A program made the translations under genes and the position numbers. From contig BBYL01000013.1 of the NCBI GenBank assembly GCA_001570385.1, forward strand, positions 62,001 to 126,000: a DNA stretch of 64,000 nucleotides, given 5' to 3'. Shown here in pieces: positions 24,741 to 33,301 of the stretch. Positions within the stretch are counted from its first letter, which is position 1; every line of letters begins with the position of its first letter. The notes beneath the pieces were generated by a model. That model worked only from the letters and a program-made list of their open reading frames with translations. It was not told where the DNA came from and ran no database searches. Origin of the DNA: Microtetraspora glauca (lineage in GTDB: Bacteria > Actinomycetota > Actinomycetes > Streptosporangiales > Streptosporangiaceae).

Positions 24741-26615
24741 TCAGATCATGCCGTGCTCACCATTGGACACGCCGGTCACCCCGTTGAGGACGAAACGCAT
24801 CCGCGTGCCGCCACCCGGCCGGGAGTGGGCGGTCACGTCGCCGCCCTGCGCGCGGGCCAGGTTGCGCACGATGTAGAGCCCGAGGCCCACGCCTCCGAAC
24901 CTGCGCCGGTTGCCGCTGTCGGCCTGCACGAACCGCTCGAAGATCCGCTCGCGGTCGGCCGGGGCGATGCCGACCCCCTCGTCGTCGACCACGAGGACGA
25001 CGTGGCCGTCCTCCGCCCACGCCTCGACCCGGATCAGCCCACCGTCGGGGGAGTATTTGAACGCGTTCTCCAGAAGCTGCCCGAGGAGGATGTCGGTGGC
25101 CAGGGAGTCGCCGTGGACCTTGGGCAGGTCGTCGGGGATCCGCACCTCGACCCGGTGCCGGTCGGACAGTACGGGCAGGCCCAGGGTGGCCGCCCGGACC
25201 CGCGCGGCCAGGTCGAACGTCTCGATCCTGATCCGCAGCTCGTCGGCTCCGGCGCGGGCGCCGAGCAGCAGATGGTCCATGAGCTGGCCCAGCGACCTGG
25301 CCCGCTCCGCGATGGTGTGGACGGCGGAGCGGCGCTCGGCGTCGGACAGGTCGTCCCAGCGGGCGTCCAGGGTGCTGGCGAAGCCGTGCACGATGGTGAT
25401 CGGGGTGCGCAGCTCGTGGCTGGTGGTGGCGAGGAACAGGTCCTTGGCCTCCTCCAGCTCCTTCGCCCTGGTCACATCGCGGAAGTCGGCCACGACCTCG
25501 CCCGTCTCGGGGATCTCGGCGCACAGCACGTCCAGCCAGCGGCCCGAGGCGAGCTGGATGGTGAGCTTCTCGCCCGGGTCCGGCAGGGGGAAGGGCGGGG
25601 GCCCGCCGATCACCCTCTCGGCGGGGAACCCGGTCAGCTCGGCCGCCGCGGGGTTCCACTGGGTCACCCGACCCGCCCCGTCGAGCACGCCGATGCCGTC
25701 CGCGCTGGCGTCGAAGACCGCCCGCTCGTGCGCGCGCTGCCGTACCGCCTCCTGGTAGGCCACCGCGTTGCCGACGGCGATGCCGGCGTGTCCGGCCAGC
25801 AGTTCCAGGAGTTCCAGCTCGACGTGTCCGGCCTTGCCCTTGGCGAAGAGCGCGTACAGCGCTCCGTAGGGGCGGCCGCCGACCGCGGCGATGCCGACCG
25901 CGACCGTGTGCAACCCGGGGAGCCGGGCCCAGACGAGATCCTGCAGGCCATCCGGATTGGTCTCCAGCAGCACGGTCTTGCCCGTGCGCAGCAGCTTGGC
26001 GACGAGGCTCCTGTGCAGGTCGGCGGTGACTCCGCGCAGCTCCGGCGGGAGGTGGTGCCCGCTGACGAGCCGGAGCCGATCGCCTTCGATCAGGACGAAG
26101 CCGCCCGCGTCGGCGCCGGTGAGCTCGGTGAGGCTGCCGGCGATCCGGTCGAGCACGGTGGGCAGGTCGAGCTCGGCGTTGATGTCGCCGACGACGTCGG
26201 TGAGCCGCCGGACCAGCCGGGCCCGCCGCGCCGCACGCGCGGCCTCGTCGTCCTCCGCGAGGTGGTAGACGCTGACGTAGCCGAGCAGGGTTCCCGTGTC
26301 GGTGCGTAAGGCGCTGGTGTCGACGCGGACCTCCAGGAGACGGCCGTCGCGGTGGAAACGCCTGGTACGCAGCGACACCTGGCCGCCGGTGCGGACGCGT
26401 TCCATGACGGCGTTGTGCTCGGCCATCAACTCGGCCGGGACGATCGGGGCCCGCCTGCCCATGAGCTGTTCCGCCGGCCACCCGAACAACCGCTCCGCCG
26501 CGGGGTTCCATCCGAGGACGGAGAGATCACGGTCAAGGGCCACGATGGCGTCGGGGGAACTCGCGACGGCGGCGCGGGCTATGCCGTCCTCGTAGTCGCT
26601 GCTGTCGTCACCCAC
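24741..26615 (-). CDS. PAS/GAF sensor histidine kinase
   Basis: 624 residues, no membrane segments, so a soluble sensor. Order: PAS (about 10-125; IVALDRDLSVLGWNPAAERLFGW), GAF (about 140-290; LDLPTVLDRIAGSLTELTGADAGGFVLI), a second PAS (about 300-390; GVLDGAGRVTQWNPAAAELTGF), HisKA with phospho-His in TTSHELRTPITIV (about 405), and HATPase with N box LLENAFKYSPDGG, VDDEGVGI and RFGGVGLGLYIVRN. It ends SNGEHGMI. A partner regulator is not adjacent; the OmpR-type gene 800 bases downstream on the same strand is the nearest candidate. Confidence 0.93.
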   Translation of the reverse strand: MGDDSSDYEDGIARAAVASSPDAIVALDRDLSVLGWNPAAERLFGWPAEQLMGRRAPIVPAELMAEHNAVMERVRTGGQVSLRTRRFHRDGRLLEVRVDTSALRTDTGTLLGYVSVYHLAEDDEAARAARRARLVRRLTDVVGDINAELDLPTVLDRIAGSLTELTGADAGGFVLIEGDRLRLVSGHHLPPELRGVTADLHRSLVAKLLRTGKTVLLETNPDGLQDLVWARLPGLHTVAVGIAAVGGRPYGALYALFAKGKAGHVELELLELLAGHAGIAVGNAVAYQEAVRQRAHERAVFDASADGIGVLDGAGRVTQWNPAAAELTGFPAERVIGGPPPFPLPDPGEKLTIQLASGRWLDVLCAEIPETGEVVADFRDVTRAKELEEAKDLFLATTSHELRTPITIVHGFASTLDARWDDLSDAERRSAVHTIAERARSLGQLMDHLLLGARAGADELRIRIETFDLAARVRAATLGLPVLSDRHRVEVRIPDDLPKVHGDSLATDILLGQLLENAFKYSPDGGLIRVEAWAEDGHVVLVVDDEGVGIAPADRERIFERFVQADSGNRRRFGGVGLGLYIVRNLARAQGGDVTAHSRPGGGTRMRFVLNGVTGVSNGEHGMI

Positions 26616-26701
26616 TCCCCCATGGTGCCCCCTTTCCCAGCCTGATCTTGAGGTTTTGCATCCGATACGCTTCGCTCAGGCACTGAGAGGAAGTGGGGCG
26701 C

Positions 26702-27265
26702 ATGTCCACAGGGGACCTCGAAGCCCTGCTGCGGGTGACCGCCCGGGGATATGTTGGAGAGTCCCCGCCCGAGGTCGCCTTCGGCACCGTGGACAGCCCG
26801 GTGGGCCGCCTGGTGCTCGCCGCCACCGCGCGCGGCGTGGTGGCGTGCAGCTACGAGGACGAGCACGCGGTCTTCGCCCGCATCCACCGGGACATCAGCT
26901 CCTTCATCGGACCCGATCCGCGCCGCCTCGACCCGGTGCGCCGGGAGCTCGACGCGTACTTCGACGGGCGGTTGCGGACCTTCTCGTCGGCCGTCGACTT
27001 CCAGCTCGTCTCCGCGTTCACGCGGACCGTCGTGCAGATGACGGCCGCGGTGCCGTACGGACAGGTCACGACTTATCACGACATCGCTGAGCGGATCGGG
27101 CGACCGCAGGCGCTCCGCGCCATCGCCAACGCCCTCGCCGCCAATCCGGTGTGCCTTTTCGTCCCCTGCCACCGCGCGGTGGAGGCGCCGGGCGCGCTCG
27201 GCGGGTACGCCGGAGGGCCGGTGGCCAAGGAGAATCTGCTCCGGCTCGAAGGTGCTCTCGGCTGA
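26702..27265 (+). CDS. ogt: Methylated-DNA-protein cysteine methyltransferase
   Basis: 187 residues from ATG 26702 (GAGAGGAAG about ten bases upstream; a GTG nine bases earlier is possible). N-terminal ribonuclease-like domain and C-terminal helical domain with PYGQVTTYHDIAERIGRPQALRAIANALAANP, the DNA-binding helix, followed by FVPCHRAV, whose Cys takes the O6-alkyl group from guanine. It then reads GGYAGGPVAKENLLRLE. A single-turnover repair protein. Divergent from the sensor kinase gene. Confidence 0.93.
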   Translation: MSTGDLEALLRVTARGYVGESPPEVAFGTVDSPVGRLVLAATARGVVACSYEDEHAVFARIHRDISSFIGPDPRRLDPVRRELDAYFDGRLRTFSSAVDFQLVSAFTRTVVQMTAAVPYGQVTTYHDIAERIGRPQALRAIANALAANPVCLFVPCHRAVEAPGALGGYAGGPVAKENLLRLEGALG

Positions 27266-27441
27266 CCCTGGAAATGACTTTGCGCGCCTAAGGGATTTGT
27301 CCCGCTTTGTCATGGAAATTGTGACGGACAGGCGGGACCCACGGGGCGCTCGACGCGGGACGGCACAAGCCGCCCCGGTTTTTCATGGCCCCGGGAATGG
27401 TCGTCATCACCGCCTGATCTCATGACCGGAAGGTGTACGGC

Positions 27442-28740
27442 ATGGCGAATGTGGACACCGCGCGGAATACCCGCCAGGCGGACAAGTCTGTTCCCTCCAC
27501 CACCGAGCAGGCGAGCACGGCGAAAGTAACATCAGCGACCAGGACACCGGGCGAGTTCCGCTCCCTCGAATGGGAGATGCGGCTACGGGACACGCTCGAA
27601 ATCGGCGGCCTCTGGACCCGCGACGCGAAGGCACCGACCTACGAGGAACTCCGCCCGTACGGGCCCAGGGAAACCGCCGGATTCCCCGTATACAAGGACC
27701 TGGAACAACGGCTACTCGACGCCGTCGCACATCCGGATCCGGAAATCGCGCACGTCATGGCGGCCTGCGCGGCCTACGCCTATTCGGGACCGGAAACGGT
27801 CTCGATGATCATGGCGAGAATGGGTCTCCAGGACAATCAATGCCGCATGATCCAGGCATCCGTCGACGCGATGATGATTCATTCCACCGCGTTCCTGATA
27901 CAGAGCAAGAGCGGAAGAGTCGGAATCCTCTGTTACCGGGGCGCGGAGCCGCACGACGCCGCCCACCGGCTCGGCGACGCCGACCGCGAGCCCGAGCGGA
28001 TCGCGTACCGGGCCTGCCATCCGTCGGCCACGGTGCACGCGGGCATCTACCGCAACGTACGGGCGACCAGGTACGAGGTCATGAACGCGCTCCGGCACGC
28101 CTCTGACCGCCACTCGGTCCGCACGTCGCTGCCGAACGGCTCTCCCGGCCTCGACCTCGGGCGCGTCGACGGCCGGCTTGAGGCGCTCTACATCACCGGA
28201 CACGGCCACGGCGGCGCGATGGCCGCGCTCATGGGCGTGATGATCCGGCACGAGCGGAAGTACCGCGAGGCACTCGGCGACCGCCTGAAGGCCGTCTACA
28301 CATACGGGCAGCCCATGATCGGAGACCCGAGGTTCGCCGAGGCGTGCGAGCGGGACGAGTTCCTCCACGACAACGTCATCCGGTACATCTACGACCGGGA
28401 TGTCGTCCCGCACCTCCCGCCCTCGACATCGGGCCCCTTCCGGCACTTCGGCCGGGAGTACCGCTATGAGATTCCACACATCCGCAACGTCGTCGCCGAC
28501 GTGCTGGGCCGTTCGGAATCCCACGCGGGAGGTCACGCGGGCGAGTGGAGGACCGGCGGCCACCCGGCCGGACAGGTGCCGCACCTGCTGGGCATGCCCG
28601 TCTCCGCACCGGCCTTCGTCGCCCGCATGTTCCCCGTGGCCCGATCACTCCCCGCGGTGTACTCCATCGACGATCACCTGCCGCACCACTATCTCTCCGC
28701 GCTCACTCCGCCCGGAGTGCAGAACGAGTTCGGTGACTAG
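27442..28740 (+). CDS. Class 3 lipase-like alpha/beta-hydrolase without the nucleophile Ser
   Basis: 432 residues from ATG 27442 (GGAAGG eight bases upstream). The region ALYITGHGHGGAMAALMGVMI corresponds to the lipase-3 nucleophile elbow, normally GHSLGG; here the sequence is GHGHGG (GGA CAC GGC CAC GGC GGC), so the Ser is Gly. Downstream VYTYGQPMIGDPRFA and RYIYDRDVVPHLPPS match the usual lipase-3 acid and base regions (Asp and His). A first ~60 residues are Thr/Ser-rich with no clear signal peptide. Catalysis by the standard mechanism seems impossible, so it may bind lipid or use another residue. A perfect bidirectional terminator follows. Confidence 0.7.
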   Translation: MANVDTARNTRQADKSVPSTTEQASTAKVTSATRTPGEFRSLEWEMRLRDTLEIGGLWTRDAKAPTYEELRPYGPRETAGFPVYKDLEQRLLDAVAHPDPEIAHVMAACAAYAYSGPETVSMIMARMGLQDNQCRMIQASVDAMMIHSTAFLIQSKSGRVGILCYRGAEPHDAAHRLGDADREPERIAYRACHPSATVHAGIYRNVRATRYEVMNALRHASDRHSVRTSLPNGSPGLDLGRVDGRLEALYITGHGHGGAMAALMGVMIRHERKYREALGDRLKAVYTYGQPMIGDPRFAEACERDEFLHDNVIRYIYDRDVVPHLPPSTSGPFRHFGREYRYEIPHIRNVVADVLGRSESHAGGHAGEWRTGGHPAGQVPHLLGMPVSAPAFVARMFPVARSLPAVYSIDDHLPHHYLSALTPPGVQNEFGD

Positions 28741-28761
28741 ACGCATGACCTAGTCGGTCGG

Positions 28762-28798
28762 GCCGGGGCTCCGGGCGTCACGCGCCCGGAGCCCCGGC
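28762..28798. terminator. Bidirectional terminator between convergent genes
   Basis: Perfect 16-bp stem GCCGGGGCTCCGGGCG / CGCCCGGAGCCCCGGC with loop TCACG, centred between the lipase-like gene and the permease gene; no T run. Confidence 0.8.
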
Positions 28799-28803
28799 GG
28801 CGC

Positions 28804-30150
28804 TCACCTGCCACGCCGTACGGCCCGGGCACCGGACAGGCGGGCCAGATGACCGGCGACGAGCATCGTCAGGGCCGACACCAGGAACGCGGCCAGCGCA
28901 GCGTTCATCCAGGGCTGGTGCGCGAACCCGATCGCATCGCGGACCCTCGCCCAGACGTCGTCCCACCACGCCACCGTCGGGGTCACCGTGACGATCCAGT
29001 ACGCGGCGAAGCCGAGGATCCACGGCGGCAGCGTCACCCAGCGCAGCGGGGCGTTCTGCGCCGTGTTCCACCTGGCCGCGCCGCCGAGCAGGAAGTAGTC
29101 CACCGCGAGGACCGCGAACATCGGGACGAACACCGCGCCGATGACGCTGAGGAACGCGCCGTAGGAGTTCACGTCGGCGAAGAGCGCGATGGCGATGGTG
29201 AGCACGCCGATCACCACCGAGATGATCCGCCGGTCCACCCGCGGCGCGAAGTTCTGGATCGAGATCGAGGTCGAGTAGACGTTGGCGAACGACTGGTCGA
29301 CCTCGCGAAGCACCAGGATGCCGAAGAAGAAGGCGCCCAGCGGCGCCGCGACGAACGGGTCCCAGACCTTCTCCGCGTCGTTGCCGACCAGCGCGAGCGC
29401 CGCGATGCCGAGGGCCAGGCACGCGACCTGCGCGACGGTGTAACCGCCCACGACGCCCGCGAAGGCGCTGCCGCTCGACCGCGAGTGCCGCGCGTAGTCG
29501 GCCGCGAGGGGCACCCAGGACACCGACAGCGCGATCACGTAGTCGACCGCGGGCGCGAACGAGTCCCACGACCCGGCGCCCAGCGACGGCCCCTGGCTGA
29601 ACAGCGCGACCGACAGCCACACCATCGAGATGATCACGCCGACCGTGACGTACCGCCTGAGCAGCCGGAGCGCGCCCAGCGGACGGATCGTCAACGCGAT
29701 GGTCAGCAGCCCGGCCGCGATCACCCAGACCGCGTACGGCACGGCGGTCCCGAAGATCGCCTGGGCGCCGGTGGCGACGACCCACAACTCGAACGCCCCC
29801 CAGCCCAGCAACTGGACGATGTTGAGCACGGTCGGCGCGTAGGACAGTTTGGCCCCGAACAGCCCTCTCAGCAGCACCATCGCCGGCTGCCCGGTGCGCG
29901 CTCCCGGGATGGCCGCGAGCCCGACCATCGCGGTCCCGATCAGGCTGCCGACGACGGCCGCGACGATCGCTCCGGTGAAGGTCAGCGGCTTGCCACCGAG
30001 CGGGTCGAGGAGGAACAGCGCCCCAGAGAACCCGAGGAGGCTGACACCGAGATTGGCCCAGAAGGCTCCCTGGTCGAGGACCCCGAGGGTCTTCGGGGCC
30101 TCCTCCTCCAGGGTGAGGGGGGCTTCCGCATCGAAGACGGCAGACGCCAT
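28804..30150 (-). CDS. NCS1-family permease under TPP riboswitch (probable thiamine-precursor importer, CytX-like)
   Basis: 448 residues with about 12 membrane segments. FWANLGVSLLGFSGALFLLDPLGG is the N-terminal helix of nucleobase:cation symporter-1 proteins; GTAMVGLAAIPGARTGQPAMVLLRGLFG is the next conserved block. The gene starts five bases after a complete TPP riboswitch, so the substrate is very likely a thiamine precursor; CytX, the hydroxymethylpyrimidine transporter of this family, is the best match by context. Expression should fall when TPP is high. tenA at 35028 would work in the same salvage pathway. Confidence 0.88.
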   Translation of the reverse strand: MASAVFDAEAPLTLEEEAPKTLGVLDQGAFWANLGVSLLGFSGALFLLDPLGGKPLTFTGAIVAAVVGSLIGTAMVGLAAIPGARTGQPAMVLLRGLFGAKLSYAPTVLNIVQLLGWGAFELWVVATGAQAIFGTAVPYAVWVIAAGLLTIALTIRPLGALRLLRRYVTVGVIISMVWLSVALFSQGPSLGAGSWDSFAPAVDYVIALSVSWVPLAADYARHSRSSGSAFAGVVGGYTVAQVACLALGIAALALVGNDAEKVWDPFVAAPLGAFFFGILVLREVDQSFANVYSTSISIQNFAPRVDRRIISVVIGVLTIAIALFADVNSYGAFLSVIGAVFVPMFAVLAVDYFLLGGAARWNTAQNAPLRWVTLPPWILGFAAYWIVTVTPTVAWWDDVWARVRDAIGFAHQPWMNAALAAFLVSALTMLVAGHLARLSGARAVRRGR

Positions 30151-30153
30151 CGC

Positions 30154-30252
30154 ACGCTCCCTACGCCGGCATTATCCGGACAGGTTCATGCGGTCGGCGG
30201 CACGCCTCGTGGAGGAGCCGCCCTCTCAGCCCGGTAACGCCCGAGCTCCCGC
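30154..30252 (-). promoter_or_regulatory. TPP riboswitch (THI element)
   Basis: On the minus strand the conserved parts appear in order: GGGCTGAGAGGG (about 30221-30210), ACCGCATGAACCTG and CCGGATAATGCCGGCGTAGGGA (split here: CCGGATAATGCC then GGCGTAGGGA, about 30179-30158). The closing P1 stem is GCTC (30246-30243) / GAGC (30159-30156). The GGGAG of the 3' arm is also the ribosome-binding site of the permease ATG at 30150, so ligand binding would hide it: translational control. Confidence 0.93.
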
Positions 30253-30442
30253 GGTATCGAGTTATCGCCCCGGATTATGGCATTCACGAGCGAAATGTCC
30301 AACAGCGAGGGGCGCGGCGGTGGTTTGACGAGAAGCGAGCGGGCGAGGGACGAGTCCCGAGCGACGAGGAAAGCCACCGTCTCGAGGGCGCCCCGAGCCC
30401 GCCGTGCCGAAGGCGCGGCAATCAGGCACCGCGCGCCGGAGA

Positions 30443-30766
30443 TCACGCCACGAAGGGCGGCCTGCCGCTCTCGCTCACCATGGGCAGCCCGGCGGCGGCC
30501 CAGGACTGCATGCCGCCGTCCACGTTGATCGCCTCGCGCCCGATGTGGTTCAGCCAGGCGGCGGCGTGGGCTGAGCGGCCGCCGACCCGGCAGACCACGT
30601 AGACGGGCCGGTCCAGGGGGACCTCGCCGACGCGGCTCTGCAGTTCGCCAAGGGGGATGTGACACGCGTCGGGCGCGTGCCCGGCCTGCCATTCGTCCGG
30701 CTCGCGGACGTCGAGAAGGTAGGCCCCGTCCGGCAGGGATTTCACGTCGATCTCAGGGAACGTCAT
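30443..30766 (-). CDS. Rhodanese-domain protein
   Basis: 107 residues from ATG 30766 (MTFPEIDVKSLPDGAYLLDVREPDEW). Single rhodanese fold with active Cys in VVCRVGGRSAHAA, a six-residue loop typical of sulfurtransferases, and a C-terminal NVDGGMQSWAAAGLPM. It would carry persulfide sulfur for thiosulfate detoxification or cofactor synthesis; donor and acceptor are unknown. It stands alone downstream of cydB on the same strand (100 bases apart). Confidence 0.92.
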   Translation of the reverse strand: MTFPEIDVKSLPDGAYLLDVREPDEWQAGHAPDACHIPLGELQSRVGEVPLDRPVYVVCRVGGRSAHAAAWLNHIGREAINVDGGMQSWAAAGLPMVSESGRPPFVA

Positions 30767-30865
30767 ACCGTCTATTTTCCCAGCCACCGGTCATGCGGGG
30801 GCACGGTCGGCCATCCGGGAGCTCCCGGCAAAATCCGGAAGACTCCGAAAGGGTGCCTGAAGAGG

Positions 30866-31624
30866 TCAGAAGAACGACGGGGCTCCGGCCCCCGCGCCGA
30901 CTCCGGCGCCGCGGCCGAAGGTGCGCCACACCCACACCTGCGCGACCACCATGACGGGCACGCAGGGCAGGACCACCAGGGTGAGCACGCCCAGGGTGCC
31001 GGGAGGCGCCACGTGGTCGAGCAGCCACGGGGTCGCGACGGCCAGGGGCACCGCCACCGGGATGGCGGCCAGGCACGCCGAGCCGAGCAGCGCCCTGCCG
31101 GTACGGCCGGGCCCGCCGAGCCGCCAGACCGCGAACCTCCGGCCGTGGAGGGCGAACACCCCGACCACCAGCGCCGCGTAGCCCACCCCGAGCGGGGTGA
31201 GCACCGGCCCGCCCTGGACGAGGGCGGCCAGCGCCAAGCCCCAGGTCAGGGCCAGGCCGAACGAGCCGACGCAGAGCACGCCGTCCCAGAACGCCCGCCA
31301 GGCACGGCCGTCCAGCCTGCGCCGGAACCACAATCCGGCGTCACGGAGCACCCACGACACGAGCAGCCCGACGACCAGCGGATAGAGGGTGAACAGCACC
31401 TCGCCCTCCAGGTGGGGGAACGCGCCGAACAGCACGCCCACCACCGCGACCAGCCACACCTCGCCGGCCAGGACGAACGGCGCCATCCCCGCCACCAGCC
31501 GGTCCCGCTCCGCGCCGGTACGGCCGAGCACGGGCAGCAGCATGCCGAGTCCGATGTCGAAGCCCTCCAGGGCGAAGTAGCCGATCAGCAGCAGCGCGAA
31601 CACGCCGAGCCAGAGGATGTCCAT
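30866..31624 (-). CDS. cydB: Cytochrome bd oxidase subunit II, short form
   Basis: 252 residues with about seven membrane segments, starting MDILWLGVFALLLIGYFALEGFDIGLGMLLP, the standard CydB N-terminus. Classical CydB has about 330-380 residues and eight to nine segments, so the C-terminal region is shortened here; the end is Gly-rich (GRGAGVGAGAGAPSFF). With CydA it would form the bd-type quinol oxidase for low oxygen. Downstream of cydA by 47 bases in one operon. Confidence 0.85.
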   Translation of the reverse strand: MDILWLGVFALLLIGYFALEGFDIGLGMLLPVLGRTGAERDRLVAGMAPFVLAGEVWLVAVVGVLFGAFPHLEGEVLFTLYPLVVGLLVSWVLRDAGLWFRRRLDGRAWRAFWDGVLCVGSFGLALTWGLALAALVQGGPVLTPLGVGYAALVVGVFALHGRRFAVWRLGGPGRTGRALLGSACLAAIPVAVPLAVATPWLLDHVAPPGTLGVLTLVVLPCVPVMVVAQVWVWRTFGRGAGVGAGAGAPSFF

Positions 31625-31671
31625 CGTCGTCTCCTAGAGAGGCGGCACTAGAGGGCGGCACAGAGGCGGCA

Positions 31672-32856
31672 TCAGAGGATCAGCGCCGGGGCGGGCGCGG
31701 GCGGGCGCCCGGAGGCGCCGAGGGTCGCGGCGGCCGGGCCGCGCCGTACGGTGCGGGCGATGAGCAGGTAGTCCACGACGGCGAGCAGGCCGAGCACACC
31801 GGTGAAGGCGACGAAGGAGCCGACGATCATGCCTGGGGTGAGCCCGGGGGACATGGCGTCCTTCACGGTCAGCCTGCCGTACACGATCCAGGGCTGGCGG
31901 CCGATCTCGCGGACCAGCCAGCCGAGGATCGCCGCGAGGAACGGCAGCGGGGTCATGAGCATCAGCAGCGGGTGCGTCCACCGCCAGCGGGCCAGCCAGT
32001 CGCGGAACAGCAGCGGGGTCAGGCCGAACATCACCGCGAACTGGATGAGCTGTCCGATGAGGATCATGAAGCCCAGTGGGACACCGACGGCCGGTCCGCC
32101 GTTGAACTTGCCCGGCTGGACCAGGCCGACCGCGCCGAACTGGGCGTAGCCGAAGCCCACGGTGATCGTGGTGCCGATGAGCGCCCCCACCACGCCGAGG
32201 CGCAACGATCGGACGAAGAACTCCCACTCGGACGTGCGGCGGAACAGGTGGTAGGCGCTCGCGCCGATGATGACGAAGCTGCCGACGAACAGGCCCGCGC
32301 CAAGCACGTGGGGCAGCGCGAAGACGAGCGTCGGGTTGGTCAACAGGGCGCCGAAGTCGGTCAGCACGAGGTGATCCCCGCGCAGTTCGGCCGCCACCGG
32401 GTTCTGCAGGAACGAGTTCGCCACGAGGATCCAGAACGCGGAGGCGTACGCCGTGAGCGCGACCAGCCAGATGCACGCCAGGTGCAGCCACCGCGGCAGC
32501 CGGTGCCAGCCGAAGATCCACAGGCCGAGGAAGGTGGACTCCAGGAAGAAGGCCACCATCGTCTCGATCGCCAGCGGCGCGCCGAAGACGTCTCCCGCGT
32601 ACCGCGACAGCCCGCTCCAGCTCAGTCCGAACTGGAACTCCATCACCAGGCCGGTGAAGACGCCCAGCGCGTAGTTGATGACGTAGATCTGGCCCCAGAA
32701 CCGGGCCATCCGCTCGAAGACCGGCTTCCCGCTGATGACATGGCGGGTCTGCATGATCGCGACAAGGGGGGCCAGGCCGAGGGTGAGCACGACGAACAGG
32801 AAGTGCAGGCTTCCCGTCACCGCGAACTGCGCCCGTGCCAGATCGAGCACGTCCAT
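31672..32856 (-). CDS. cydA: Cytochrome bd oxidase subunit I
   Basis: 394 residues from ATG 32856 with AGGGAGTT upstream. It begins with LDLARAQFAVTGSLHFLFVVLTLG, containing the haem-ligand His18, and has MEFQFGLSWSGLSRYAGDVFGAPLAIETMVAFFLESTFLGLW, the conserved CydA core, and a second His in LAPHVLGAGLF-like sequence. It is about 100 residues shorter than enterobacterial CydA, mainly because the quinol-binding Q loop is short. It is transcribed divergently from a padR gene across palindromic sites. Confidence 0.92.
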   Translation of the reverse strand: MDVLDLARAQFAVTGSLHFLFVVLTLGLAPLVAIMQTRHVISGKPVFERMARFWGQIYVINYALGVFTGLVMEFQFGLSWSGLSRYAGDVFGAPLAIETMVAFFLESTFLGLWIFGWHRLPRWLHLACIWLVALTAYASAFWILVANSFLQNPVAAELRGDHLVLTDFGALLTNPTLVFALPHVLGAGLFVGSFVIIGASAYHLFRRTSEWEFFVRSLRLGVVGALIGTTITVGFGYAQFGAVGLVQPGKFNGGPAVGVPLGFMILIGQLIQFAVMFGLTPLLFRDWLARWRWTHPLLMLMTPLPFLAAILGWLVREIGRQPWIVYGRLTVKDAMSPGLTPGMIVGSFVAFTGVLGLLAVVDYLLIARTVRRGPAAATLGASGRPPAPAPALIL

Positions 32857-32877
32857 GTCCCAACTCCCTTGTTGTGT

Positions 32878-32907
32878 CTCTCTACATATAGAGAGCCTAC
32901 ATGTAGG
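32878..32907. promoter_or_regulatory. Twin palindromic operator between cydA and padR
   Basis: CTCTCTA-CATA-TAGAGAG (32878-32895) is followed at once by the perfect palindrome CCTACATGTAGG (32896-32907). It lies 22 bases upstream of cydA and 35 upstream of padR. PadR regulators bind dyads of the ATGTA/TACAT kind, so these are probable PadR sites controlling both genes. Confidence 0.6.
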
Positions 32908-32941
32908 ATGGCAAGAAAGACACAGGGATTAGGGTGAGGCC

Positions 32942-33268
32942 GTGAACACCAACGCGCTCCATGGACACATGGACGCCCTGCTGCTCTCCGTGCTGGAACA
33001 CGAGCCCCTGCACGGCTACGCGATCATCGAGGCGCTCCAGGAACGCAGCGGTGGAGCGCTCGCCGTGCCGACCGGCACGGTCTATCCCGCCCTCAGGAGG
33101 CTGGAGCGGGCCGGCTATCTCGCCGGCGAGTGGGCGACCGTGGGCGGGCGCAAGCGCCGCACCTACCGGCTCACCCCGACAGGTCGTACGGCTCTCGCGG
33201 GCGAGCGGTCGGCCTGGCGGGAGTTCACCGCCGCGATCGGCAGCGTGCTGGAGCCGCGCACCCAGTGA
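32942..33268 (+). CDS. PadR-family transcriptional regulator
   Basis: 108 residues from GTG 32942 (AGGGTGAGG upstream). The winged helix is typical: MDALLLSVLEHEPLHGYAIIEALQERSGG, PTGTVYPALRRLERAGYLAGEW and the wing KRRTYRLTPTGRTAL. The C-terminal helix is short (PadR-s2 type), which dimerises. Position and palindromes suggest that it represses cydAB and itself, perhaps in response to a quinone or redox compound (inference). Confidence 0.92.
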   Translation: MNTNALHGHMDALLLSVLEHEPLHGYAIIEALQERSGGALAVPTGTVYPALRRLERAGYLAGEWATVGGRKRRTYRLTPTGRTALAGERSAWREFTAAIGSVLEPRTQ

Positions 33269-33301
33269 CGCCGTTCCCCCGCGGTCAGCCCGTCCCCACG
33301 A

